Below, piece after piece: positions 35,001 through 42,879 of a DNA stretch of 64,000 bases (position 1 is its first letter; each line of letters opens with the position of its first letter). Below the pieces are notes generated by a model that saw nothing but the letters and a program-made list of their open reading frames with translations, did no database searches and was not told the origin of the DNA. Position numbers and translations under genes: made by a program. The DNA comes from Hylemonella gracilis (lineage in GTDB: Bacteria; Pseudomonadota; Gammaproteobacteria; Burkholderiales; Burkholderiaceae_C), in assembly GCF_004328645.1 (NCBI RefSeq), contig NZ_CP031395.1, positions 955,501 to 1,019,500 on the forward strand, read 5' to 3'.

Positions 35001-35100
35001 CCAGGGCGGTGGCGGGCGAGAAGCCCATCAGCGCCAGGCTCGAACCCGCCAGCGTGGTGCCAGTCACTTTCATGAACTGGCGTCTGGAGAGCTGCACCAT
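32014..35100 (-). CDS. fdoG: Selenocysteine formate dehydrogenase-O/N, catalytic subunit
   Basis: About 1029 residues read through an in-frame TGA at 34512-34510, encoding selenocysteine 197. Without Sec insertion it looks like two pieces (35100-34510 and 34497-32014). The context ..DNQARV-U-HGPTVAGLAPTFGRG matches E. coli FdnG/FdoG around its Sec196. Tat signal SRRQFMKVTGTT, then a [4Fe-4S] site (CTYCSVGCGILM plus LCPKG) and the molybdopterin domains (NADVILIMGGNAAEAHP). Oxidises formate on the periplasmic side and feeds quinone. ATG at 35100 begins the Tat signal. Operon with fdoH and fdoI, followed by fdhE and the sel genes. Confidence 0.96.
34466..34512 (-). promoter_or_regulatory. SECIS element in fdoG
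   Basis: Directly after the UGA the minus-strand RNA folds as CACGGCC with GGCCGTG (lower stem, 7 perfect pairs), ACG with CGT, and an apical GGCA-GGTCT-TGCC hairpin at 34495-34483. The GGUCU apical loop and its distance from the UGA match E. coli fdhF/fdnG SECIS hairpins recognised by SelB. Confidence 0.9.
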
Positions 35101-35379
35101 AGGAGCACCTTCTTTTCGTGTTGAAAGGAAGAGGCGGCGCACCAGCCTGGCGACGGCATTGCCTCAAGCGTGGGGCCGATTCTAGGAGGACTTTTTCATT
35201 TTTCCAGGGTTCTTTCCCTCGCCTGGACTTTCTGCAATTGATAAGCACTTGCAATAACGCGCAGGTTCGCACCATCGTCGTGTGCCGATGCCAAGGCACT
35301 TCGTGGGAAAATCGACCCCGCGCGCGGCTGTGTCCCAGGCCGCGCGCGTTTTTATTCCGGGATCATGTAGAGGAACACC
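35101..35379. promoter_or_regulatory. Divergent control region of fdoG and bmp2
   Basis: 279 bases without a gene. On the minus strand CTGGAA-N17-TAGAAT (about 35207-35179) is a possible sigma-70 promoter for fdoG, about 80 bases upstream. On the plus strand ATTGATAAGCACTTGCAA (about 35237-35254) has a good -12 element TTGCA but not the GG of a sigma-54 -24 element. A GC-rich dyad CGCGCGCGGC / GGCCGCGCGCG followed by TTTTTA (about 35319-35354) lies before the bmp2 ribosome-binding site and could be a terminator or leader hairpin. Confidence 0.4.
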
Positions 35380-36507
35380 ATGTACAAAAACCTCGTGGCC
35401 GCGCCTTGCCTGGCGTTGGCGGCCGCCTTGTTTTCCCCCCCTGTCTTTTCCCAGTCCGCACGGCCCTCGGGTTCTGCGCCCACCCCTGCGCCGGTACAAG
35501 CACCGCTCAAGGTGGCTTTTGTGTATGTCGCTCCGCTCACCGACGCGGGCTGGGTACGCCAGCACGAGGAAGGACGGCTGGCCGTCGAGGCCGCGTTCAA
35601 AGGCGGTAGCACGGTGCGCACCAGCTATGTCGAGAACGTGCCCGAGGGCGCGGATGCCGAGCGCGTGATCCGCGACCTGGCGCAGCAAGGGAACAAGATC
35701 ATCTTCACCCCCAGCTTTGGCTACATGGAGCCGACGCTGCGCGTGGCGGCGGAGTTTCCGGACGTGAAGTTCGAGTCGGTCACCGGCTACAAGACCGCCC
35801 CCAACGTGGCGGCGGCCAATGCGCGTTATTACGAAGGCCGTTACCTGGCGGGCGTGGCCGCCGGTCGCCTGGCCACCCAGGCCGGTTATGTGGCGGGCTT
35901 TCCCATCCCCGAGGTGCTGCAGGGCATCAACGCCTTCACGCTGGGCATGCGCTCTGTCAATCCACAGGCCACGGTGCGCGTGCTCTTCATCAGCGAATGG
36001 TTCAACCCGCCCAAGGAACGCGAGGCGGCGCTCAGCCTGCTCAACCAGGGCGCGCAGGTGCTGGCTTTCCATACCGGCAGCCCGGCGGTGATGACCGCCG
36101 CGCAGGAACGCGGTGCGATGGCCGTGGCCTACCACTCCGACATGCGCAAGATCGCGCCCGACGCGCAGATCATCGCCGTGACCCATCAGTGGGGCGACTA
36201 CTACACCCGCCGTGTGCGAGCGGTGCTGGACGGCAATTGGAAAAGTGGCACGGTCTGGGGCGGCGTGAAGGAGGGCATGATCCGCGTCGAGGGTTTTGGT
36301 CCCAAGGTGCCGCCCCCGGTGCGCGAGGAGGTGCTGGCTCGCCAGCGCGACATCGCCGCGGGTCGCCTGCACCCCTTCCACGCCGTGGCCGATGTGCGTG
36401 ACAACGCAGGCCAGGTAGTCATCGCGCGTGGCCAGACCTTGAGCGACGCGCAGATCCTGGGCATGGACTGGCTGGTCGAGGGCGTGCTGACCCGACTGCC
36501 GAAATGA
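35380..36507 (+). CDS. Second BMP-family substrate-binding protein
   Basis: 375 residues. Sec signal (to about VFSQ, residue 25), a Pro-rich linker, then a BMP/PnrA-like domain (VAFVYVAPLTDAGWVRQH, NKIIFTPSFGYMEPTL, YVAGFPIPEVLQGINAFTLG). Long strings such as SYVENVPEGADAERVIRDLA are shared with the protein at 18695, so the two are paralogues. GAGGA lies 6 bases before the ATG. No transporter genes are adjacent; it may feed the ABC transporter at 14.8-18.5 kb with a different purine. Guanine deaminase lies nearby downstream. Confidence 0.9.
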   Translation: MYKNLVAAPCLALAAALFSPPVFSQSARPSGSAPTPAPVQAPLKVAFVYVAPLTDAGWVRQHEEGRLAVEAAFKGGSTVRTSYVENVPEGADAERVIRDLAQQGNKIIFTPSFGYMEPTLRVAAEFPDVKFESVTGYKTAPNVAAANARYYEGRYLAGVAAGRLATQAGYVAGFPIPEVLQGINAFTLGMRSVNPQATVRVLFISEWFNPPKEREAALSLLNQGAQVLAFHTGSPAVMTAAQERGAMAVAYHSDMRKIAPDAQIIAVTHQWGDYYTRRVRAVLDGNWKSGTVWGGVKEGMIRVEGFGPKVPPPVREEVLARQRDIAAGRLHPFHAVADVRDNAGQVVIARGQTLSDAQILGMDWLVEGVLTRLPK

Positions 36508-36541
36508 TCGCGCTGCCCTGAACGCGGTTACCCCTGAACCC

Positions 36542-37696
36542 TCACTCCGCCAGGGTCACGCGGTTGCGCCCGCCCTGCTTGGCCGCGTAGAGCGCGGCGT
36601 CGGCGCGTGCCAACAGGGATTCCGTGCTTTCATTTGGCGTGCGCTGCGCCACGCCGATGGACACGGTGAGCGGCACTGCGGGCTCGGCGAGCAAGGGCAT
36701 GTCCGCGATGGCGGCGCGGATGCGTTCGGCGATCAGCAGGGCCCTGGCAGCGTCGGTGCCGGGCAGCAGTACGGTGAACTCTTCGCCGCCATAGCGCGCG
36801 AACAAATCCGGCTTGCGCAGCTGTTCGCTGGTGCGGACTGCGAAAGCCTTGAGGATCTGGTCGCCCACGTCGTGGCCGTGCGTGTCGTTGACGCGCTTGA
36901 AATGGTCCAGGTCCAGCATCAGCACCGAGAGCGGGCGCTCACGCCTATCGTTGCGTCCGCCGACTTGCCAGCGGTTGGTCAGGGTGCTGTCGAGCAGACG
37001 CCGGTTGGCCAGGCCCGTCAGGGCGTCGGTCTCGGCATCGCGCCGCGCCATGCGCAGCAGACCGGCCAGTCGCTCGTTCTTCGCGGTGTTTTTCAGTTGC
37101 AGGCGCATGGCTTCCTCCGCGGAATGGCCGACGCGGCGCATGTGCCAGCTCAGCAGCACGAGAAAGAGAGTCAGCCCCAGGGTGATGCTCAGATGCTGCA
37201 GGTCCTGGAAACGCCACAGGGTGTGGCCCAGCAAGACACCGAACAGGCCGACAAGGTAGGCGAAGTGCGCGCGGATGTAAGACGCGTAGATCGGCGCGGT
37301 CATGGCCGCCCCGCCACACAGGACCACGATCAGCCAGGGCAATAGCGCGTCGGCCCCCTGGTCTGGCAGCAGCAGGGGCACCATGGCCGCCCAGGCCATG
37401 CCATCGAGTGCCGCCGCCACGTGCAGCATCCAGCCATGGCGCCGCCGCTGGGGGGCAGGCAGGCGCAGCAGGAGGGTCAGCAACAGCAGCGCGATCGTCC
37501 AGCTGATCGCGAACCCGCCCAGCCACAAGCCCATCTGCTCGACGGGCACCCGATCCCAGCAGATCCAGGCCACCAGCAGCCAGCCCAGGGGCGTGGTCAG
37601 GAGCAGCCCGCGCAGATCCTGGGCGCAGCGCCTGAAACCGAGTTCCAGCGCCACGTTCATCGACGTGCGAGCGGAAGTTGGCGGCTTGGTGCGCAT
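36542..37696 (-). CDS. Membrane-bound diguanylate cyclase
   Basis: 384 residues from ATG at 37696; an ATG at 37756 would overlap the divergent guanine deaminase start and is less likely. Five to six membrane helices in the first ~180 residues with short loops and no known sensor domain, then a GGDEF domain: metal/nucleotide region LMLDLDHFKRVNDTHGHDVGD, active site GGEEF, and an intact inhibitory site RKPD exactly five residues before GGEEF. It should make cyclic di-GMP and be product-inhibited. Convergent with bmp2. Confidence 0.88.
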   Translation of the reverse strand: MRTKPPTSARTSMNVALELGFRRCAQDLRGLLLTTPLGWLLVAWICWDRVPVEQMGLWLGGFAISWTIALLLLTLLLRLPAPQRRRHGWMLHVAAALDGMAWAAMVPLLLPDQGADALLPWLIVVLCGGAAMTAPIYASYIRAHFAYLVGLFGVLLGHTLWRFQDLQHLSITLGLTLFLVLLSWHMRRVGHSAEEAMRLQLKNTAKNERLAGLLRMARRDAETDALTGLANRRLLDSTLTNRWQVGGRNDRRERPLSVLMLDLDHFKRVNDTHGHDVGDQILKAFAVRTSEQLRKPDLFARYGGEEFTVLLPGTDAARALLIAERIRAAIADMPLLAEPAVPLTVSIGVAQRTPNESTESLLARADAALYAAKQGGRNRVTLAE

Positions 37697-37754
37697 GAGC
37701 CAGGATGCTAATGGGTTTAGGGTCGGATCGTCCGGACCGGGTAAGCTCGCTTGC

Positions 37755-39071
37755 ATGATGCATGCCTATCGATCCGCGCTGTTGCGTTTTAATCAACAGG
37801 GCCAGGTGCTTTACGACGAAGACGGTTTGCTCGTCATTGGACCGGATGCCAAGGGGCGTCAAGTGGTGCAACTCGTGGGGGATTACCGTGCCCTGGAAGC
37901 CGGGTTCGCCAGCGCCTATCCCGGGCTCACAGTCACGCCGCTGCCGGGCCGCATCCTGGCCCCCGGCTTCATCGACCTGCACATCCATTACCCCCAGACC
38001 GATGTGATCGGTTCACCCGCCGACGGTTTGCTGCCTTGGCTGGAGAACTACACCTTCCCGCACGAAAGCCGTTTTGGCGATCGCGCTTACGCAGGCGAAG
38101 TCGCACACTTCTTTCTTGACGAATTGCAGCGCCATGGCGTGACGAGCGCGCTGACCTTCGCCACCTCCCATCCACAGTCCGTTGATGCCCTGATGACCGA
38201 GGCGCGGGCGCGCGGCCTGCGCCTGATCGCAGGCAAGGTTTTGCAGGATCGCCATTCGCCGGACGGTGTGCGTGATGAGACCACGCAGAGCCTGGTCGAC
38301 ACCGAAGCCCTGATCCGCAAGTGGCACGGCGTGGACCGCCTGGGTTACGCCATCACGCCGCGCTTCGCGCCTAGCTGCAGTCCGGCCCAACTGCGGGGCG
38401 CGGGCGAACTCGCCGCGAAGTACCCGGATGTGTGGATTCAATCGCATGTGGCAGAGAACCGCGACGAGATCGCCTGGGCGCGTGAGCTGTTCCCGAAATC
38501 GCGCAGTTACCTCTCGGTCTATGAAGACTTCGGCCTGCTGCGCGAGCGCGCCGTCTACGCCCACTGCATCCACTTTGATGACGCGGACCGCGCCCTGATG
38601 CGCGACCGCGGCGCGGTGGCCGCGGTCTGCCCGACGAGCAATCTCTTCCTGGGCAGCGGCTTCTTCGACTTCGTCGGCGCGGACCGCGTGGGCCACGGCT
38701 ACGGCCTGGCCAGCGACGTGGGCGGCGGCACCAGCTTCAGTCCCTTCCGCACCATGCTGGCGGCCTATTACGTGGGGCGGGAGGGCATCGCCAAGCCGGG
38801 GCTGTCGCTCAGTCCACAACGGCTCTGGTGGCTGCACACGGCCGGCGCCGCGAAAGCCCTGGGGCTGGAAGGCGTGATCGGCAATCTGCAGCCTGGCCAC
38901 GAGGCCGACTTTCTCGTGCTCAACCCCACCGCCACGCCCCTGCTGGCGCGCAAGACCGCGCAGGCGCGCAAGCTCGACGAGCTGCTGTTCGCGCTCATCG
39001 TGCTGGGCGATGAGCGGGTGGTGGAGCGGGTGGCCATCAACGGCGCCTGGGCGGAACCCTTGCCAGCCTGA
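37755..39071 (+). CDS. guaD: Guanine deaminase
   Basis: 438 residues. Amidohydrolase zinc site H76-I-H78 in GFIDLHIHYPQTDVIGSP, later ligands in WIQSHVAENRDE and YAHCIHFDD, and the metal Asp in GLASDVGGGTSFSPF; the strings HYPQTDVI and DVGGGTSFS are guanine-deaminase signatures. Converts guanine to xanthine, feeding XdhAB. ATG at 37755 or 37758, both possible. Belongs functionally to the purine locus at 10.6-22 kb though separated from it by the formate/selenium block. Confidence 0.93.
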   Translation: MMHAYRSALLRFNQQGQVLYDEDGLLVIGPDAKGRQVVQLVGDYRALEAGFASAYPGLTVTPLPGRILAPGFIDLHIHYPQTDVIGSPADGLLPWLENYTFPHESRFGDRAYAGEVAHFFLDELQRHGVTSALTFATSHPQSVDALMTEARARGLRLIAGKVLQDRHSPDGVRDETTQSLVDTEALIRKWHGVDRLGYAITPRFAPSCSPAQLRGAGELAAKYPDVWIQSHVAENRDEIAWARELFPKSRSYLSVYEDFGLLRERAVYAHCIHFDDADRALMRDRGAVAAVCPTSNLFLGSGFFDFVGADRVGHGYGLASDVGGGTSFSPFRTMLAAYYVGREGIAKPGLSLSPQRLWWLHTAGAAKALGLEGVIGNLQPGHEADFLVLNPTATPLLARKTAQARKLDELLFALIVLGDERVVERVAINGAWAEPLPA

Positions 39072-39090
39072 ACGCGGAGGATTGCAGGCC

Positions 39091-39468
39091 ATGACGATGC
39101 CGCTGCGGGAATGGGCGCGGGGCTTGAAGCGCCAGGCCCTGGTTGTGTATTTCGCGGCCCGGGATGCGCGCATGCCGTGGGCGGTGCGGCTGTTGGCCTT
39201 GCTGGTGGCGGCCTATGCCCTGAGCCCCATCGATCTCATACCCGACTTCATCCCGGTGCTGGGTTATCTGGACGACGTGATCCTCGTTCCCCTGGGCCTG
39301 GCCCTGGTGCTACGCCTGACGCCCCCGCCCGTCATGGTGGCCGCACGGGAACGGGCCGAGGCTGTGGTGGACCGGCCCGTCAGCGTCGCAACGGCGGCGG
39401 TTTTTGTTCTCGTCTGGGTGATCGCACTGCTGGGCCTGGGCGCGTGGGTCTACAGCCGTTTCGCCTGA
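39091..39468 (+). CDS. YkvA-type DUF1232 membrane protein
   Basis: 125 residues from ATG at 39091 with GGAGG 10 bases upstream. The DUF1232 motif SPIDLIPDFIPVLGYLDD is intact, flanked by hydrophobic segments, with a further C-terminal helix (AAVFVLVWVIALLGLGAWVY). Widespread small membrane protein of unknown function. It follows guaD by 19 bases and may be co-transcribed. Confidence 0.85.
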   Translation: MTMPLREWARGLKRQALVVYFAARDARMPWAVRLLALLVAAYALSPIDLIPDFIPVLGYLDDVILVPLGLALVLRLTPPPVMVAARERAEAVVDRPVSVATAAVFVLVWVIALLGLGAWVYSRFA

Positions 39469-39501
39469 GTCGTTGGTCGGCGCGAAGGACCGTGTCTCAA
39501 C

Positions 39502-39960
39502 TCACTTGAGCTGTTGGCCCGCCGCATCCTTCACGCTGAGGCGCAAAGGGATGCCCTGGGCCACGCTCATGCCCACGGTGCAGAAGTCTTCGAACTGCGC
39601 CAGCACGCGGTCCAGGTGCTCCAGTTGGGCGGCGGGCACGCCCAGTGTCAGCGCCACGTCCAGGCGCAGCACGCGCAGGCGGTTCTGCTCATTGCGGCCG
39701 ACCTCGGCGCGGACCTCGCAGCGGATGGGCTCGGGCTGCTGCTTGAACTTGCGCAGTGCGAACAGCAGGGAGTCGGCCATGCAGTTGCCCACGGCCGCGC
39801 ACAGCAACTGAACCGGCGAGGGGCCCGCACCCTGACCGAGTGGCGGGGTCTCATCGCCCAGCAAGGTGGGACGGGGCGCGCCGAAATCGATCTCGAACTG
39901 GTAGTCCTGTCGTTGGCGCAGGACTGCGTGGGGGGCGGTGTTCGGGCTGTCGTTGCTCAT
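39502..39960 (-). CDS. OsmC-family protein
   Basis: 152 residues with the OsmC/Ohr fold: LLCAAVGNCMADSLLF with a conserved Cys near the middle, and FCTVGMSVAQGIPL with the second Cys near the C-terminus. OsmC/Ohr proteins reduce organic hydroperoxides through these cysteines; the longer spacing here fits the general OsmC-like (YhfA-type) branch, and physiological substrate is uncertain. Convergent with the YkvA-type gene. Confidence 0.85.
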   Translation of the reverse strand: MSNDSPNTAPHAVLRQRQDYQFEIDFGAPRPTLLGDETPPLGQGAGPSPVQLLCAAVGNCMADSLLFALRKFKQQPEPIRCEVRAEVGRNEQNRLRVLRLDVALTLGVPAAQLEHLDRVLAQFEDFCTVGMSVAQGIPLRLSVKDAAGQQLK

Positions 39961-39978
39961 GGTTGGGGGGGTGTGGCG

Positions 39979-40449
39979 CTATGCAGAAACCAGGGTGTCC
40001 GCAGCATAGCCCAGGCTGCGGGAGACGATCACCCCATGGGCAGCCAGTCTTTTGCTGAGCTTGAGCACGGCCTTGTCCTTGCTCAGCAACAGGGTGGCGC
40101 CGCCAGCTGAGCCCAGCTGGTAAGCGAGGTCGATGAACTTTTGATCGTCAGCGTCCTTGCAGGTGTAGGGGGCTTTGGGTGCGACCCCCATCAATTCCAC
40201 CCGCGCGTCGTAGTCGGCCAGCAGGGCGTCGGCGGGCCGTTGGTGGAAGTCCATGCGCGTGGCGATGTGCGGGTAGGCGAGCACGCGACGCAGTTCCTCG
40301 CGCATGACGACCGTGGTCACCCAGCGCAGTTGACCAGCATCCAGGGCGGTGCGCAAGGCGGGGGTGGCCGGGTCGGCGAAGAGCAGCAGGTCCAGAACGA
40401 CATTGGTGTCGAGGACCAGCGCAGGGGCGTGCGGAGTAGAAACGCGCAT
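39979..40449 (-). CDS. PIN-domain protein, putative toxin (COG1569 type)
   Basis: 156 residues. PIN-domain acidic residues: LVLDTNVVLDLLLF at the N-terminus, MREELRRVL, and CKDADDQKFIDLAY, giving the Asp/Glu set of a metal-dependent RNase. ATG at 40449 preferred to GTG at 40452. Such proteins are labelled toxin components, but no small antitoxin gene is visible on either side: downstream is OsmC, upstream the nitronate monooxygenase-like gene 22 bases away. It may be an orphan or a non-toxin RNase. Confidence 0.8.
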   Translation of the reverse strand: MRVSTPHAPALVLDTNVVLDLLLFADPATPALRTALDAGQLRWVTTVVMREELRRVLAYPHIATRMDFHQRPADALLADYDARVELMGVAPKAPYTCKDADDQKFIDLAYQLGSAGGATLLLSKDKAVLKLSKRLAAHGVIVSRSLGYAADTLVSA

Positions 40450-40471
40450 CACGCGGCCAGAGGCGTGCGCC

Positions 40472-41608
40472 TCAATCGCGCAGGCCCCGCGCCAGGGCGC
40501 GGGTCACCTCGGCTGCGCTGATGCCACCGTCCAAGGGCAGGGCGCTGAGGTTCTGGCCACACCAGAGCGGCGAGAAATCGCCCAGACCGGCTTTTTCGGC
40601 GGCTGCGCGCAGGGGTGCGATGCCCGCCGTCGCCAGAGGGAAGGCGGGCGCGGCGTTGTGCAGGGGGCCGAGTTCGCGCATGGCGCGGTTCACCAGGCCG
40701 CGCGCCGCGCCACCCGTGAACAAGGTGGTCAGCGTCGTGCCGTGCGCGGTCTCGCCCTTCACTGTGCGCGTGGCCTCGGCCAGCAGCGCGGCGCGGTGCA
40801 CGGGGCTGGTGGTGGCTTCGGTGCAGAGCAGGTAGGCGGTGCCGGCCTGCACGCCCGAGGCACCCAGCGCCAGGGCCGCGGCCACGCCCGGCGCGTCGAC
40901 GATGCCGCCGGTCGCGATCACAGGAATGCGCACGGCCCGCGCGATCTGGGGCAGCAAGGCAAACGTACCCATCTGGGTGCGCAAGACCCGGTACAGGCCG
41001 TCGGGCTGGTGCAGGCTGGGCGACAGGAAATGACCACGGTGTCCGCCCGCTTCCAGGCCTTGGGCGATGACGGCGTCCACGCCCTGTCGTTCGAGCCACA
41101 GCGCTTCTTCCACCGAGGTCGCGCTGGACAGAATCTTCGAGCCCCAGGCGCGCACGCGTGTCAGCAACTCGGGCGCCGGCAGGCCGAAGTGGAAGCTCAC
41201 CACCGGGGGGCGGAACTCCTCCACCAAGTCGGCCAGGGCCGCGCTGAAGGGGCTGCGGCCCGCGCCCGTGGGCACCTGGGCCGGATCGATGCCGTACTCG
41301 GCGTAATAGGGCGCGAGGCTCTGACGCCAGACCGCCTCACGCGCCGCGTCCGGCACGGGCGGTTGGTGGCAGAAGAAATTGAGGTTCCACGGCCGGCCCT
41401 GGCAACGTTCGTGCAGCACGCCCAGCTCGGCGCGCAGGGCCTCGGGCGTGAGTCCCGCGGCGGGCAGCGAGCCCAGGCCGCCGGTCGCGCACACGGTCAG
41501 CGCCAGGGCGCTGCCTTGGGCACCGACCATCGGGGCTTGGATGATGGGCAACTCGGTGCCCAGCAGGGCGGTCAGACGCCGGATGCGGGATTCAGTGGTC
41601 AGTGACAT
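40472..41608 (-). CDS. NAD(P)H-dependent flavin oxidoreductase / nitronate monooxygenase-like
   Basis: 378 residues, FMN-binding TIM barrel of the 2-nitropropane dioxygenase family: PIIQAPMVGAQGSALALTV at the N-terminus, VIAQGLEAGGHRGHF with the conserved His region, and PVIATGGIVDAPGVAAALALGASGVQAGTAYL (in parts) as the phosphate-binding loop. Oxidises alkyl nitronates or reduces quinones; the exact substrate cannot be told. The start overlaps the end of the methyltransferase gene by 17 bases. Confidence 0.85.
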   Translation of the reverse strand: MSLTTESRIRRLTALLGTELPIIQAPMVGAQGSALALTVCATGGLGSLPAAGLTPEALRAELGVLHERCQGRPWNLNFFCHQPPVPDAAREAVWRQSLAPYYAEYGIDPAQVPTGAGRSPFSAALADLVEEFRPPVVSFHFGLPAPELLTRVRAWGSKILSSATSVEEALWLERQGVDAVIAQGLEAGGHRGHFLSPSLHQPDGLYRVLRTQMGTFALLPQIARAVRIPVIATGGIVDAPGVAAALALGASGVQAGTAYLLCTEATTSPVHRAALLAEATRTVKGETAHGTTLTTLFTGGAARGLVNRAMRELGPLHNAAPAFPLATAGIAPLRAAAEKAGLGDFSPLWCGQNLSALPLDGGISAAEVTRALARGLRD

Positions 41609-42860
41609 GGGATGCCGTCTCCATTTTTCCGGCCACCAGGTCGAAGCGGAACAGCCGGCATTCGATGGGCCCGTTCCACAGCGGCACGCGCCGGGTTTCC
41701 TTCAGGCGCATGCGGCCCGGTAGCTTGAGGTCGGGGGTGAGCACCCAGGCCGTCCAGCCTGCGTAGTTCTTTTTCCAGTGCGTGGCCAGGCGGGAGAAGA
41801 ACTCGCCCCCGTCCTCGGTCTGCGCTGTTTCACGCGCCGCTCTCATGCCGTCGCCCGCGCCGCTGCGTCCGCTACTGGCGATGCCGGCCACGGCAATGCG
41901 CTCGTTGTACGGCGGGTTGAGCAGCAGCACGCCGGCTTGGCTGGTCGGGGGCATGCGTTGCAGCGCGTCGCCCCCCCGGAACTCAATGGCGCTAGCCACG
42001 CCCGCGCGCTCGGCATTGCGCTGGGCGAAGTCCACCATGCGGTGGGCCACGTCGCTGCCGAATACCAGGGGTTCGCCCAGCGGGGTGATGGCGGCTTCCG
42101 CCTCGGCCTTGATGCGTTGCCAGGCCGCGGCCTGGAAGGGCAGCAAACGTTCGAAGCCGAAACGCCGCAAGCGGCCCGGGGCCATGTGGCAGGCGATCTG
42201 CGCGGCTTCGATGGCGATGGTGCCGCTGCCGCAGCAGGGGTCATAGAGTGGCCGCCGCGCCGCGCCCGGGTTCCAGACGCCGCCCCAGCCGGACGCGGCC
42301 AGCATCGCGGCGGCCAGCGTTTCCTTCAGCGGCGCCTCGCCCTTGTCCTCGCGCCAGCCGCGCTTGAACAGCGGTTCACCCGAGGTGTCGATGTAGAGCG
42401 TGACCTGCTCGCGCGTCAGGTGGGCGTGGATGCGCGCGTCCGGCCATTGCGTGTCCACGTCCGGGCGTGCACCGCTCTTGTCGCGGAAGCGGTCGGCCAC
42501 CGCGTCCTTGATGCGCAGGGTCGCGAAGTTCAGGCTCTTGAGCGGGCTGTGCTGCGCGGTCAGTTCGATCTTGAAGCTCTGCCTGGCGGTGAACCACAAC
42601 TCCCATGCGACGCCGCTGGCGGCGTCGTAGATGTCCTGTTCGTCGCGGTAGGGACGGTGGGCCAGTTGCACCAGCACGCGCTGGCTCAGTCGGCTGTGCA
42701 GGTTGAGCTTGAGCGCGTCGTGCCAGCTGGCCCGCACCGCGACGCCGCCGCGACCCTTGCGCAGGGCCTCGCCCGACGCACCCGTGATGGCCTGGACCTC
42801 GGTCGCGAGAAAGTCCTCCACGCCGGCGGCGCAGGGCAGGAAGAGCTGTAGATCGTTCAT
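41592..42860 (-). CDS. THUMP-domain class I rRNA methyltransferase (RlmL-like)
   Basis: 422 residues. N-terminal THUMP RNA-binding domain (to about residue 160, ending near RIHAHLTREQVTLYIDTSG), then a Rossmann methyltransferase with YDPCCGSGTIAIEAA (SAM motif I) and LLNPPYNERI (NPPY, N-methyltransferase motif). It matches the N-terminal half of E. coli RlmL, which makes m2G2445 in 23S rRNA; the RlmK half is absent, as in many betaproteobacteria. Possibly coupled to the downstream oxidoreductase by overlap. Confidence 0.88.
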   Translation of the reverse strand: MNDLQLFLPCAAGVEDFLATEVQAITGASGEALRKGRGGVAVRASWHDALKLNLHSRLSQRVLVQLAHRPYRDEQDIYDAASGVAWELWFTARQSFKIELTAQHSPLKSLNFATLRIKDAVADRFRDKSGARPDVDTQWPDARIHAHLTREQVTLYIDTSGEPLFKRGWREDKGEAPLKETLAAAMLAASGWGGVWNPGAARRPLYDPCCGSGTIAIEAAQIACHMAPGRLRRFGFERLLPFQAAAWQRIKAEAEAAITPLGEPLVFGSDVAHRMVDFAQRNAERAGVASAIEFRGGDALQRMPPTSQAGVLLLNPPYNERIAVAGIASSGRSGAGDGMRAARETAQTEDGGEFFSRLATHWKKNYAGWTAWVLTPDLKLPGRMRLKETRRVPLWNGPIECRLFRFDLVAGKMETASHVTDH

Positions 42861-42879
42861 GAGAGGGGAGGTGGGACGC

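Noticed and set aside
32137..35124. A 995-codon plus-strand open frame opposite fdoG.
   Set aside because: Low-complexity, Val/Gly/Arg/His-rich translation without motifs; the opposite strand encodes a complete formate dehydrogenase. High GC creates such frames.
35230..35256. Sigma-54 promoter before the second BMP gene.
   Set aside because: TTGCA is present at the -12 position, but the invariant GG of the -24 element is TG; too weak to list as a promoter.
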